Shown: positions 45,427 through 55,149, numbered from the stretch's first letter. The stretch is 64,000 nt of DNA from SAR202-VII-2 sp965263165 (GCA_965263165.1 OZ253584.1:992001-1056000); one strand, 5' to 3'. Notes: generated from the letters alone by a model not told the origin. Numbers and translations: made by a program.

Positions 45427-47511
45427 CTAGCTTCTCCGCCCGGCCTTGTGAGACGTTTCAATGATGACGCTGCTGTAGCGGTCAACGTATGCTCTCTGGC
45501 CGGGATAGACGACGATGGTCGTGGTGGGGTACTCGGCGATGCAGGGGCCGGCCAACTCGTTGCCCGGCCGGAGCGACGGGCCGTCGTAGATCGGCAGGTC
45601 GGAAAAGCCCTGCTGGGCATCGAGACATACGGGCCGAGGTTCCTTGAGGGCCGCCGACGCATCGGGTCCGGCGAGGGGGCGCTCAGGGAGACCGGGTTTC
45701 TCGACGAGTCCCACCACGTCAACCTGGAGATTGACAACCTCCACGCCGGAGGCCAGGTCCCTGTAGGAGTAGAGCTGCTCGTGGAGGGTGTGGAAATCCT
45801 CCACCGCCTGTTCAAGGTCGGCGGCCGTAAGGCCTGAGTCCCGCGGTGTCAGGGGGACAGTGATTTCGTGGACCTCGCCGTGGTATCGGAGGTCGGCAAA
45901 GCGGTCAACGCGCACGCCCAGCAGGTTCTCCTGGGGCAGCATGGCGTGGGCGGCCGCCGCCATCTCATCGAGGAGCCGGCCCATTTCTACCGGGTCTATG
46001 CCGGCCAGAGCGCCCTGGAAGGTTCTGACCTCGGTGAACTTGAGGTCGGCCATCAGGTCGCCAAAGCCGCAAAAGACGGGGGCGATCTCCGGTACGGTCA
46101 CCGTGGGGATGCCGAGGTCCTCGGCCTGAAGGCCCGCATGAATGGCGGCGGCGCCGCCGAACGCCATGAGCGAGAAGTCCCGCGGGTCGTAGCCCCGCTG
46201 CACGGAAACCACTCGGATCCCGTCCGACATGTTGGCGTTGACGATGCGGAAGATGGCATGGGCGGCTTCAGTTACGCTCATGCCTAGCGGGTCACCTACG
46301 TACTCCCTGATGGCCCGTTCCGCCAGCGAAGGGTCCACGGAGAACTCGCCGGCGGCGAAGTTGTCTGGATTCAGCAGGCCCAGGACCAAGTTGGCGTCGG
46401 TCACCGTTGGCTCGACGCCGCCCCGGCCGTAGCAGGCGGGACCGGGATTCGAGGAGGCGCTGCGCGGGCCAACCCGGAGCGCTCCCGCCTTGTCCACCCA
46501 CCCAATGCTGCCCCCGCCGGCGCCGATGGAGTAGATCTCGATTCGGGGAACGGCAACGCGATACCGCTCCTCCCAGGTGTCGGTGGTCATTGTGGGCTTG
46601 GCCCGGTGAATCAGGCAGACGTCGTAGCTTGTGCCGCCCATGTCCGCGGTGATGATGTTGGGTTGGTCCATGCGCTCGGACAGGCTCAGTGCCCCGGTAA
46701 CCCCCGCTGCTGGCCCGGAATGGAGGTAGTACACGGAGCGGCGGCGGGCATCTTCCACCGTGGCAACGCCGCCACTGGACTTCATGAGGTAGAGATTGCG
46801 GCGGTAGCCCATCTCCGAGAGGCGGTCCCGCAGCGCGCCGAGGTAGCGGGACAGCCTGGGGCCGATGTAGCCGTTGACAGCCGTCGTGGAGACGCGTTCG
46901 AAGTCGCGTATCTGGGCCAAGACCTCGGAGGATAGGGATATGTAACAGTCAGGGAACTCCTGTTGGATCAAGCGCTTGACCGCCTGCTCGTGGGAGTCAT
47001 TGAGGAATGAAAAGAGGAAGCACACGCCTATGGACTCCACGCCCTGGTCCCTGAGGCGCCGGATGGCTTGAACGGCTTCCTCCTCGTCCAGCGGGGTGAT
47101 TTCCTCTCCCAGGTAGTTGAGGCGCTCCGTAACGCCCAACCTCCGCCGCCGGGGCACGATGGGGAAGGGCGGCTCCAGCTTGACGTTGAACATGCTCTCT
47201 TTGATGCCGCGGCGGATCTCGATCTCGTCGCGGAAGCCCTTGGTCACCAGCAAGCCCAGGTTGGCGCCCACGTGTTGGATCATGGCGTTGGTTGCCACCG
47301 TCGTGCCCAGCACGATGACCTCGGTGTCCGCCAGAAAGCGTTGCAGTGGTAGCTGGAAATTGTCCGCGGCCTTTGTCAGGGCGGTGAGAACCGCCCTGCT
47401 TTCGTCTCCGGGGGTCGAGAGGGTCTTGGTGGTGTACAGATCCTGACCCTCGGCAGCCACAACCAAATCGGTGAAGGTGCCGCCGACGTCAACGCCGACT
47501 CTGAATTGCAT
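45427..47511 (-). CDS. HyuA-type ATP-dependent subunit
   Basis: This 694-residue hydantoinase A/5-oxoprolinase-type protein has FRVGVDVGGTFTDLVVAAEG at the N-terminus (nucleotide site), TADMGGTSYDVCLIHR in the middle and SIGAGGGSIGWVD. VLGTTVATNAMIQH is also diagnostic. It belongs with the HyuB gene immediately downstream. It lies 51 bp after the amidohydrolase gene, all on one strand. Confidence 0.93.
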   Translation of the reverse strand: MQFRVGVDVGGTFTDLVVAAEGQDLYTTKTLSTPGDESRAVLTALTKAADNFQLPLQRFLADTEVIVLGTTVATNAMIQHVGANLGLLVTKGFRDEIEIRRGIKESMFNVKLEPPFPIVPRRRRLGVTERLNYLGEEITPLDEEEAVQAIRRLRDQGVESIGVCFLFSFLNDSHEQAVKRLIQQEFPDCYISLSSEVLAQIRDFERVSTTAVNGYIGPRLSRYLGALRDRLSEMGYRRNLYLMKSSGGVATVEDARRRSVYYLHSGPAAGVTGALSLSERMDQPNIITADMGGTSYDVCLIHRAKPTMTTDTWEERYRVAVPRIEIYSIGAGGGSIGWVDKAGALRVGPRSASSNPGPACYGRGGVEPTVTDANLVLGLLNPDNFAAGEFSVDPSLAERAIREYVGDPLGMSVTEAAHAIFRIVNANMSDGIRVVSVQRGYDPRDFSLMAFGGAAAIHAGLQAEDLGIPTVTVPEIAPVFCGFGDLMADLKFTEVRTFQGALAGIDPVEMGRLLDEMAAAAHAMLPQENLLGVRVDRFADLRYHGEVHEITVPLTPRDSGLTAADLEQAVEDFHTLHEQLYSYRDLASGVEVVNLQVDVVGLVEKPGLPERPLAGPDASAALKEPRPVCLDAQQGFSDLPIYDGPSLRPGNELAGPCIAEYPTTTIVVYPGQRAYVDRYSSVIIETSHKAGRRS

Positions 47512-47562
47512 AGGTCTGCCTTTGAACCAGGTTGATGGGGGACGAGGCGTCTCCGGGGGGCG

Positions 47563-48678
47563 CTACGGGTCGAAGTGGAAGATACGGGCCGTGTTCAGCG
47601 CGGCAATCTTCGCCTTCTCATCCTCCGGAACATCCTTCAGTATCTCATCCACGATCTGCCGCGAGCGGGGGAACGTGGACTCGGCGTGGGGATAATCAGA
47701 CCCCCAGCACAGGTTGTCCACCCCGATGTACTCCCGCATCCTCATGCCGATGGCGTCTTCCTGGAAGCTGATGAAGCAGTTGCGGCGCCAGAAGTCGCTG
47801 GGAACGGCGCCGTCCTGGAACTGGTAGCCCTTCCTGCCGGAGGGGCGCTCCCGGTAGTAGTAGTCCATGCGCTCGATGAAGAAGGGCGCCCAGGCCACCT
47901 CGAACTCCACGGATCCTGCGCGAATCTTCGGGAACCGTTCGAACACGCCGGCGAACATCATGGCGCTCAATCCCCGGCGCATGCCGATCTCCTTGTTGAC
48001 CATGGACACCGGGTCCATGTTGATGCCCACCACGTCCACCGGCGCCTTGGAGCGGGCGCATCCGGTGTGGAAGTTGATGCTCATGTCCAGGTCTTGGAAC
48101 GCAGCCCACAGGGGATCGTACATCGGGTCGCCGAGGGGGACATCCAAGGGCAGCGCTGCAATCATGGCGCCCACCATGCCGAGGTTGGCGCAGCGCTGGA
48201 GCTCGGCGACGCCTTCCTGAACGTCATCTATATTGACCAGCGCTATGGCCTTGAGGCGCTTGGGATGAGCGGCGGCGAACTCCGCCACGTAGTCGTTGTA
48301 GCCGCGCATGCACGCCGTCACAAGGTCGCTGTCCGGCACGGCAAAGAGGGACAGGGCAACGGACGGGTAGAGCACTCCGCCTTCCACGCCGTCCACGTCC
48401 ATGTCGGACACCTGAGCGTCGGGGTCGAGGCCGCGGAGATGAGGGCTGTCGTACTTGCCGACAAGCTCGATCTTGTTGGGGTCGTCAAAGCGGAGACCCG
48501 GCTGTACGTTGGACATGACGCCCAACCGGTGCTTGTCGTCCACGATCCACTCGTCGAACTCCTCCCCGACCTTGAGCACAGGCGCCCGGTCCTGGAACTT
48601 GGGGTCCACGCGTCCTTTCCACAGGCCAGCGGGCTCGGTGATGTGGTTGTCGGATGAAATCAGCCGATACTCGGTCAC
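47563..48678 (-). CDS. Amidohydrolase-2 family protein
   Basis: This 371-residue TIM-barrel hydrolase/decarboxylase has ISSDNHITEPAGLW (N-terminal metal motif, Asn between Asp and His), SINFHTGCARS (central His) and CWGSDYPHAESTFP (C-terminal Asp/His). It starts at the ATG at 48678 with AGGAAGG upstream. It differs from the tandem trio and from the 28-kb member. It lies between the tandem HyuB pair and the HyuA gene, so probably acts in the same catabolic route. Confidence 0.88.
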   Translation of the reverse strand: MTEYRLISSDNHITEPAGLWKGRVDPKFQDRAPVLKVGEEFDEWIVDDKHRLGVMSNVQPGLRFDDPNKIELVGKYDSPHLRGLDPDAQVSDMDVDGVEGGVLYPSVALSLFAVPDSDLVTACMRGYNDYVAEFAAAHPKRLKAIALVNIDDVQEGVAELQRCANLGMVGAMIAALPLDVPLGDPMYDPLWAAFQDLDMSINFHTGCARSKAPVDVVGINMDPVSMVNKEIGMRRGLSAMMFAGVFERFPKIRAGSVEFEVAWAPFFIERMDYYYRERPSGRKGYQFQDGAVPSDFWRRNCFISFQEDAIGMRMREYIGVDNLCWGSDYPHAESTFPRSRQIVDEILKDVPEDEKAKIAALNTARIFHFDP

Positions 48679-48880
48679 TACCCTTCCTCCTTAATGCGCC
48701 TTCCCCTTAGATCCCTGCTTTCTGAACCCAGCATTACGTTGACGGCGCCGTGTGGCGGCCATTGCGTTTTGTAAGGCATAGCGGGACGACTGTCAAGGGA
48801 CGATCGCCGTATGTCGTCCTCGTATGGGGCGATGAGCTGCGATAATCGCAATGCACCCGTCGACGCCGTGGCGGAGGCAG

Positions 48881-50626
48881 CTAGCCCGTTTGGCCGTCTG
48901 GGCGCGAGGCCCCTGCCGCCGCCGGCTTCCGGGGTTCGGCCAAGGCCGCGACGACCTTTTCCTCGGGCAGGCCGTAGACGTCCCTGGCGGCTTCCGGGGT
49001 GACGTAGCCATCCATGATGTCCTGCGCCACCCGGTCGGGGTCGCGTTCTCTAGGATTTCCGATGCCGCCCCCGCTGCCGGTGTACATGCGAAGAATATCG
49101 CCTTCGTTGAGCGGAACGTTGGATACGAGTTGGGAAAACCTCTGGGCGTTTTCCTGGCCGGGGTTGATCATCAGGTGTCCCACATCGCCGTTGCCGCCGC
49201 CGGCCATGCCCCTGGGCTGCACTCGGTACCTTCCGCCCCCTCCCGAAAACCGGCTCTCGCTGAGGATGAGGTAGTCGCGGACGTATCCGGCCCCGCCGCG
49301 GAACTTCCCAGCGCCCCCGGAGTCCTGTACGACGCTGAAGCGCTGCAGGCGGACGGGGAACTCGGACTCCACCACCTCGACGCAGGTGACCTTGGGGCCG
49401 GAGCCCCCGTGACCGCAGCCCGTCCAGCCGTCGCCGCCGCCGTAGGCCCCGCTGCCGCCCGGCATAAGCTCATAGTGCACAATGGGGCGTCCCGTGGGTC
49501 CGTAGCTGCCCAGCGTAAACAGTCCTCCGGAGCCGTGGTTGGCGCGAGGCGGTCGGCCCGATGCGTCCGAGAGAGCGGTTATGACCATGTCTTCTATGGC
49601 GGGCAGGATGCTGGAGTAGAAACCTAGCGGCGCCGGGTAGATGGGGTCGACTACGGTTCCGGGCCGGAATTTGTAGTCGATCACCTTGGTGACGCCGTGA
49701 TTGTTGGCGGGAGGGGACTCCATCATGGCAACGATGGCGTAGAGGCAACTCCCCCGGATGATGGGGGGCCGGATGTTCAGCGGGCCGCGGTTCTGCACTG
49801 CGGACTCGGAGAAATCCAGCAGGAGGTTGGAACCTTCCTTGGTAATCTTCACGCGCAGGCGCACCGGCGTATCCAGGTCCACCAAGTCGTTGTCGAGGTA
49901 GGAATCGGCCTCGTAGATGCCGTCCTTCCACTTGGAGATCTCCGCCCGCAGGTGCTGCTCGGTCTTCCGCCCGACTTCCTCGAACACCTCCAAGACCGTA
50001 TCCCTGCCGTAGCGGTCCATCAGCTCGGTCAGTCTGCGGGCGCCGACGCTCCACATGGGGCCGGCCTGGGAGTTGTAGTCGCCGAGGAGGAGTTCGGGGG
50101 TGCGGGTGTTGGCCCAGATGAGATTCTCGGTCTCCTTGACGACCTTGTAGCGGCTCATGTACTTGACGGGGGGGACCTGCATGCCCTCGCCGAAGAGGTC
50201 GCGGGCATTGGCGGCGCGGCTTCCCGGCGAAAGGCCTCCGATGTCGCCCTTGTGGGTGATGCCGATGCCGAACGCCACGAGGTCGTCGTGGTGGAAGATG
50301 GGGACGATGGCGGCGCTGTCGAGGGAGTGGGCGCAGCCGGACTCGTAGGGGTGGTTGACGAAGAAGCAGTCGCCGTCCTCAATCTCGTCGTAGGAGTAGT
50401 ACTTCAGCAGTCCCTGGATGCAATCGGGGTAGGAGCCCATGTGGATGGGGATGCCGGCGAACTGGGCGACCACGCGCCCCTCCCTGTCGACGAGGCCGCA
50501 GGAAAGGTCGTGGGTCTCGCGGATGAGGGTGGAGTAGCCGGTGCGGAAGGTGTCGATCTGCATCTCCCGGACGATGCCGTCAAGGCGGGAGCGGATGACT
50601 TCGAACAGGATGGGGTCGACGGGCAT
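48881..50626 (-). CDS. HyuB-type subunit, second of a tandem pair
   Basis: This 581-residue hydantoinase B-type protein is very similar along its length to the next gene upstream. The metal region is unusual: VNHPYESGCAHSLDSA in place of NDPYxGGxHxxD, followed by ITHKGDIGGLSPGSRAAN. The C-terminal GSGGGIGNPRERDP matches the family. The start ATG at 50626 is preceded by AGGAGG. No HyuA is adjacent; the nearest is at 45427-47511, beyond an amidohydrolase. Confidence 0.9.
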   Translation of the reverse strand: MPVDPILFEVIRSRLDGIVREMQIDTFRTGYSTLIRETHDLSCGLVDREGRVVAQFAGIPIHMGSYPDCIQGLLKYYSYDEIEDGDCFFVNHPYESGCAHSLDSAAIVPIFHHDDLVAFGIGITHKGDIGGLSPGSRAANARDLFGEGMQVPPVKYMSRYKVVKETENLIWANTRTPELLLGDYNSQAGPMWSVGARRLTELMDRYGRDTVLEVFEEVGRKTEQHLRAEISKWKDGIYEADSYLDNDLVDLDTPVRLRVKITKEGSNLLLDFSESAVQNRGPLNIRPPIIRGSCLYAIVAMMESPPANNHGVTKVIDYKFRPGTVVDPIYPAPLGFYSSILPAIEDMVITALSDASGRPPRANHGSGGLFTLGSYGPTGRPIVHYELMPGGSGAYGGGDGWTGCGHGGSGPKVTCVEVVESEFPVRLQRFSVVQDSGGAGKFRGGAGYVRDYLILSESRFSGGGGRYRVQPRGMAGGGNGDVGHLMINPGQENAQRFSQLVSNVPLNEGDILRMYTGSGGGIGNPRERDPDRVAQDIMDGYVTPEAARDVYGLPEEKVVAALAEPRKPAAAGASRPDGQTG

Positions 50627-50650
50627 GAATCCTCCTCGCTGGCCTTCGCT

Positions 50651-52384
50651 CTAGGCGGAAGGGGAGCTTGATGCGGCCGCTTTCTTCTGAGGGCCGGCGA
50701 GGGCCTCTTGCACCTTGTCCTCGAAGAGTCCGTACACTTCCCGCGCCGCAACGGGCGTCACGTACCCATCCATGATGTCGCCCATAACCCGGTCCCGGTC
50801 CCGCTCCTTGGGGTTTCCGACGCCGCCACCGCTGCCGGTCTTCATCCGGATCACCCCCCCCTTGCCCAGAGGGATGTTGGACACGAGTTGCGAGTACCGT
50901 TGTTCGTCCTCAAGGCCGGGGTTGGTGGTGACAAGCCCCAGGGAGCCGTCGCCTCCGCCCGCCAATCCCTTCGGGGCAACGCGATAGCGGATACCGCCGC
51001 CTGAAAAGCGGCTCTCGCTGAGGAGCAGGTATTCCCGCAGATAGGCGCAGCCTCCCCGGAATGTTCCTGGGCCTGAGGAGTCGGGCACGATTCTGAACTG
51101 TTGCATCAGCACGGGGAACTCGGTCTCCACGATTTCGACGCAGGTGATTTTGGGGCCGGAGTGGCCGTGGCCGCAGCCGGTCCAACCGTCGCCGCCGCCA
51201 TAGGCGCCGGTCCCGCCAGGCATCAGTTCGTAGTGGACGATGGGCCGGCCCGTGGGCCCGTAACTGCCCATCGTGAACAGGCCCCCGACGCCGTGGTTGG
51301 CGCGCGCGGGTCGTCCCGAAGCCTTGGAAAGGGCAACGATGACCATGTCCGTGACGACGGGGAGGACGCTGGAGTAGAAGCTCACCGGCGCCGGATAGAT
51401 GGGGTCGAGCACGCTTCCCGGCCGGAATTTGTAATCAATGACGCGGGTGACGCCGTGGTTGTTCGGAGGAGGGTCCTCCATCATGGCGACGATCGCGTAC
51501 AGGCAGGTCCCCCGAATAATGGGCGGACGGACGTTGAGGGGTCCCCGGTTCTGGTCCGCCGTTTCCGAGAAGTCCAAGAGCAGGTCAGAGCCTTTCTTGG
51601 TGATCTTGACGTGTAGCCGCACCGGCGTATCCAGGTCCACCAAGTCGTTGTCCAGGAAGGATTCAGCTTCGTAGATGCCGTCCTCCCACTTGGAGATTTC
51701 GGCCCGCAGATGCCGTTCCGTCTGCCTTCCGACCTCTTCAAAGACCTCCAGCACCGCGTCCTTGCCGTGCTTGTCCATGATCTCGGTCACGCGCCGAGCG
51801 CCAACGCTCCACATTGGGCCGGCTTGGGCGTTGTAATCGCCGAGGAGAAGTTCAGGCGTGCGGCTGTTGGCCCAGATGAGATTCTCGGTCTCCTTGATCA
51901 CCTTGTGGCGGCTCATGTACTTGACCGGGGGGACCTGCATGCCCTCACCGAAGAGGTCGCGGGCGTTGGCGGCCCTGCTTCCCGGCGAAAGGCCGCCGAT
52001 GTCGCCTTTGTGCGTGATGCCGATGCCGAAGGCGACGAGGTCGCCCTGATAGTGGATTGGTACAATGGCGGCGCTGTCGAGGCTGTGGGCGCAGCCGGAC
52101 TCGTAGGGGTGGTTGACGAAGAAGCAGTCCCCCTCTTCGATCTCGTTCTCGGGGTAGTACCGGTAGAGTCCCTTGATGCATTCCGGATAGGAGCCGAGGT
52201 GGATGGGGATGCCGGCGAACTGAGCGACCACGCGCCCCTCTCTGTCGACGAGGCCGCAGGAAAGGTCGTGGGTCTCGCGGATGAGGGTGGAGTAGCCGGT
52301 GCGGAAGGTGTCGATCTGCATTTCCCGGACGATGCCGTCCAACCGGGAGCGAATGACCTCGAAGATGATGGGATCAACAGGCAT
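50651..52384 (-). CDS. HyuB-type subunit, first of a tandem pair
   Basis: This 577-residue hydantoinase B-type protein starts MPVDPIIFEVIRSRLDG at 52384 (AGGAGG four bases upstream); the frame to 52465 is over-extended. It shares the VNHPYESGCAHSLDSA motif and nearly all conserved blocks with the gene at 48881-50626, so a recent tandem duplication is evident. It is the first gene of the 23-kb leftward array; upstream is a tRNA gene on the other strand. Confidence 0.9.
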   Translation of the reverse strand: MPVDPIIFEVIRSRLDGIVREMQIDTFRTGYSTLIRETHDLSCGLVDREGRVVAQFAGIPIHLGSYPECIKGLYRYYPENEIEEGDCFFVNHPYESGCAHSLDSAAIVPIHYQGDLVAFGIGITHKGDIGGLSPGSRAANARDLFGEGMQVPPVKYMSRHKVIKETENLIWANSRTPELLLGDYNAQAGPMWSVGARRVTEIMDKHGKDAVLEVFEEVGRQTERHLRAEISKWEDGIYEAESFLDNDLVDLDTPVRLHVKITKKGSDLLLDFSETADQNRGPLNVRPPIIRGTCLYAIVAMMEDPPPNNHGVTRVIDYKFRPGSVLDPIYPAPVSFYSSVLPVVTDMVIVALSKASGRPARANHGVGGLFTMGSYGPTGRPIVHYELMPGGTGAYGGGDGWTGCGHGHSGPKITCVEIVETEFPVLMQQFRIVPDSSGPGTFRGGCAYLREYLLLSESRFSGGGIRYRVAPKGLAGGGDGSLGLVTTNPGLEDEQRYSQLVSNIPLGKGGVIRMKTGSGGGVGNPKERDRDRVMGDIMDGYVTPVAAREVYGLFEDKVQEALAGPQKKAAASSSPSA

Positions 52385-52493
52385 AAGGCCTCCTGTCCGC
52401 AAGGCGTCCCTACAGCGCCATTCCGTCTTGCCCGCAGGGTACACAATGCAACCTGGGAAATCCACTTTGGCCCCGGCTCAGGCGTGGATCAGG

Positions 52494-52523
52494 TTGCGGG
52501 CGAGGCCGCCCCGTTGGTAGAAT
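52494..52523 (+). promoter_or_regulatory. Predicted promoter of tRNA-Ala
   Basis: TTGCGG (52494-52499) and TAGAAT (52518-52523) are separated by 18 bp, ending 13 bp before the tRNA 5' end, the normal distance for a bacterial tRNA promoter. Confidence 0.45.
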
Positions 52524-52536
52524 AGGATGCTTGCGT

Positions 52537-52612
52537 GGGGCTGTAGCTCATCTGGGAGAGCGCCTCAATGGCATTGAGGAGGCAGAGGGTTCGAGTCCCT
52601 CCAGCTCCACCA
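52537..52612 (+). tRNA. tRNA-Ala (anticodon GGC)
   Basis: This is a 76-nt cloverleaf with all arms: acceptor GGGGCTG/CAGCTCC including the G3-U70 wobble that identifies alanine tRNA, D stem GCTC/GAGC, anticodon stem CCTCA/TGAGG with loop ATGGCAT (anticodon GGC), T stem GAGGG/CCCTC with TTCGAGT, discriminator A and encoded CCA. An integrase gene begins 157 bp downstream, so its 3' end is a plausible attachment site. Confidence 0.97.
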
Positions 52613-52769
52613 CCCACCACTCCGCAGCCGTCCTGTACTGTCCCATATGCCCCCTGTTTTGTAGCTGTGAGACGCTGATTGGCGCCGTATCGCTCCGCAT
52701 GTATCCCCCCGGTTCCCGCATCAAGTGTGGTAATATTCGTGGGAATCTATCACCACGGAGGGGGTTCCC

Positions 52770-53918
52770 ATGGCGCTGTCAGCGACGCGGGCCAAGGCCC
52801 TCAAAGACCCTGGCCGATACTCGGATGGCGGAGGCTTGCACCTCTACATCAGCAAGGCGGGACGGAAGTCCTGGGTCCAGCGCATCACCATCGATGGACG
52901 CCGCCGCGACATCGGCCTCGGCGGATTTCCGTCTGTCAGTCTGGCGCAAGCCCGCGAGAAGGCGGCGGACAACCGGGCCGCCATTGCGGAGGGCCGCGAT
53001 CCTCTGTCGGAAAAGCGCTCGCCTGCGATGCCGACATTCAGGGAAGCCGTCCGCGCCGTCCATGCGGCGAACAAACCCCGTTGGCGCAACGGCAAACACG
53101 TCGCAAGCTGGATGCAGACCCTGGAGCGTCACGCCATGCCGACGCTGGGCAACACGCCCCTGGGCCGGATAGACGGCGGCGCTGTGCTGCAGGTACTCAC
53201 CCCGATATGGACGACCCGTCCCGAGACAGCCCGTCGGGTGCGTCAACGGATGAGGACCGTCTTTCGCTGGGCCATGGCGCATGGCTTCATGGACGCCAAC
53301 CCGGCGGGAGAAGCCATCGACGGCGCGTTGCCCCGGATGCCGAAGGTGAAAACACACCTCAGAGCGCTGCCCTATCAGGAAGCCGGGGCGGCGCTGGAAA
53401 CCGTCGAATCGTCCCAAGCCTCGGTTTCCGCCAAGCTGTGCTTCCGGTTCCTGGTGCTCACGGCGGCCCGCTCCGGCGAGGCGAGGGGCGCCGCCTGGGA
53501 CGAGATCGATGTGCAGGGCCAGGAATGGCGGATATCGTCCCAGCGGATGAAAGCAGGCATGGAGCATCGCGTGCCCCTGAGCCGACAGGCGTTGGATCTC
53601 CTTCGCGAGGCATCCGCGTTGCGTGATGACACGGGTCTGGTGTTCCCGTCGCCGCTGAAGCCGGGTTCGCCGATGTCCGACATGACGCTGACGAAGGTGC
53701 TCCGGTCGGTAGGCTTGGCGGAGCGAGCGACCGGCCACGGGTTTCGCAGCAGCTTCAAGAACTGGACGCTGGAGCAAACGGATACGCCGTGGGCGGTCTC
53801 GGAGGCGGCGCTTGCCCACCTCCTGGGCAATGCGACCGAACAGGCCTACGCCAGGTCCGACCTCTTCGAGCGACGCCGCGCCCTGATGCAGCTGTGGGCG
53901 GACTACCTGACCGGCTAA
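52770..53918 (+). CDS. P4-type tyrosine integrase
   Basis: This 382-residue site-specific recombinase is of the phage/island P4 type. The N-terminal DUF4102-like region (SATRAKALKDPGRYSDGGGL, GGFPSVSLAQAREKA) precedes a core-binding domain and a catalytic domain with Arg in LTAARSGEARG, His-x-x-Arg in GHGFRSSF, His in LAHLLGN and the nucleophile Tyr in QAYARSDLFERRR. The start ATG at 52770 follows GGAGGGGG. Its place right after a tRNA gene, on the same strand, is typical of an integrated island. Confidence 0.95.
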   Translation: MALSATRAKALKDPGRYSDGGGLHLYISKAGRKSWVQRITIDGRRRDIGLGGFPSVSLAQAREKAADNRAAIAEGRDPLSEKRSPAMPTFREAVRAVHAANKPRWRNGKHVASWMQTLERHAMPTLGNTPLGRIDGGAVLQVLTPIWTTRPETARRVRQRMRTVFRWAMAHGFMDANPAGEAIDGALPRMPKVKTHLRALPYQEAGAALETVESSQASVSAKLCFRFLVLTAARSGEARGAAWDEIDVQGQEWRISSQRMKAGMEHRVPLSRQALDLLREASALRDDTGLVFPSPLKPGSPMSDMTLTKVLRSVGLAERATGHGFRSSFKNWTLEQTDTPWAVSEAALAHLLGNATEQAYARSDLFERRRALMQLWADYLTG

Positions 53919-54060
53919 CCTCAGGGGAAGCCGCCACACCCAATGGGATCGGCCAAGCTAGCTCCCTGCCGTCGGCCGAGACTCCACCCAAGGTATCACC
54001 GCGGAGGACGTTATCGCCCGGCGCGGAATCAACGCAACGCTCAGGGGCAAATCGGCAACC

Positions 54061-54228
54061 GTGGCCGATTTGCCCGGCGAGTCAGACGCGCCGAATGTGT
54101 CCGACCTGCAGCGCGAGCTGGCGGAGGCGGAGGAGGCGATCAAGGGCGCCAAGGATGGGTGCTACGACGCCCTGAACCGGCGCCAGCGGGTGCTGCGCGC
54201 CCTAGCGAGGGCGAACAGGGGCAACTGA
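54061..54228 (+). CDS. Small hypothetical helical protein
   Basis: Uncertain. From a GTG at 54061 the frame encodes 55 residues with SDLQRELAEAEEAIKGAKDG, an amphipathic, acidic-basic helix, then RRQRVLRALARANRG. Coding-like composition extends upstream (TAEDVIARRGINATLRGK) to a TAG at 53958, but there is no good start codon there, so this may be the rest of a larger decayed gene. Confidence 0.3.
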   Translation: MADLPGESDAPNVSDLQRELAEAEEAIKGAKDGCYDALNRRQRVLRALARANRGN

Positions 54229-54261
54229 TTCGGGTGGGTGGAGCTGCACGCCTTCACGCCA

Positions 54262-54813
54262 CTACCCCCCAGCCCTAGCTGTGTCGCTGGGGCTGCCGCT
54301 CCTCTTTCGCTTGGCCGCTTTGGGCTTGGGCGGGTACAGCTTGCGCTGACGGCGATAGTGGCGCGCTACGGCCTCCCGGACGTTGGCGCGGCGATTGTCC
54401 GCTGCACACTCCGGCTTGCACGTCTTCACGTTGGGCCACCGCTTGATGCGCTTGGGGTCGATCTTGTTGTCGCAGATCCGACACAGGCGGTTGAGAAGGT
54501 TCGCCTTCTTCCTGGCCTCTTCCGCCCTCTCTCGCTTGCGGCGCTCCTCCCACTGGACCTTATGGTCCCACCGACAGTAGTTCCCGAAGAGGCTGTTGAC
54601 GGTGTCGTTGTAGGTGCTGATGACCGCCCCTCGCTCATACGCGAGCTTCATCCAGGTCGGCATCTTCTGACCACACGCCTTGCAACGCTTGTCCATGCGC
54701 ACGTACTGGTTCCAGCACCGGCCGCTGTGCACCCTCAGAGCGACCTCCATCGCTTGTCCTGGACCATCTTTGTGACACACTCGGCAGTAGAAATTGTTGG
54801 TGGCTGCTGGCAT
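54262..54813 (-). CDS. Cys-rich zinc-finger protein, function unknown
   Basis: This 183-residue basic protein has several Cys-x2-Cys pairs: FYCRVCHKD near the start, KRCKACGQK, and LCRICDNKIDPKRIK followed by TCKPECAADNRR, which reads like a zinc ribbon. A charged helix (WEERRKRERAEEARKK) and a Lys/Arg-rich tail suggest nucleic-acid binding. The start is MPAATNNFYCRVC (54813), after AGGGAGGAC; the frame to 54876 adds an implausible N-terminus. It is probably a phage- or island-type accessory protein. I do not recognise the family. Confidence 0.6.
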   Translation of the reverse strand: MPAATNNFYCRVCHKDGPGQAMEVALRVHSGRCWNQYVRMDKRCKACGQKMPTWMKLAYERGAVISTYNDTVNSLFGNYCRWDHKVQWEERRKRERAEEARKKANLLNRLCRICDNKIDPKRIKRWPNVKTCKPECAADNRRANVREAVARHYRRQRKLYPPKPKAAKRKRSGSPSDTARAGG

Positions 54814-55149
54814 GGCGCGATGTCCTCCCTTGCCTAAGCCTATGTCGTGCCTATTTGTATCATCACCATCACCCATCCACGGCGCAACTGCCTAATACCA
54901 GTATCATCATCATCATCATACCTATTCGGCGGGGCCGGCGCACCCTTTCTACGTAGTGGTAGTACTAATACGAAAGCTGCGAGACCCCCCATTAACCCCG
55001 CATATTATATAAGAGGGAATCCAAGTTAGCAGCGAAACCATCTCTACATCGACCACGCGGGCGAGCTCCGGTATCATGGGGTGACTCCGGCTGGGCATCA
55101 CGGGGTGCACCCCCACGATCTCCGGCTCTCCACCCCTGGGGTGGCCACC
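54814..55149. other. Non-coding stretch with ATC microsatellite and AT-rich box
   Basis: No supported gene. It contains an ATC-repeat tract (about 54903-54920), a related ATCACC run near 54856, and at about 55000-55021 the AT-rich motif GCATATTATATAAGAGGGA, which recurs exactly at 62565-62583 and in a shorter form at 62227. Confidence 0.5.

Noticed and set aside
54903..54920. ATC repeat considered as a CRISPR-like or origin element
   Set aside because: It is a simple trinucleotide tract without spacers, and there is no DnaA-box cluster or cas gene.
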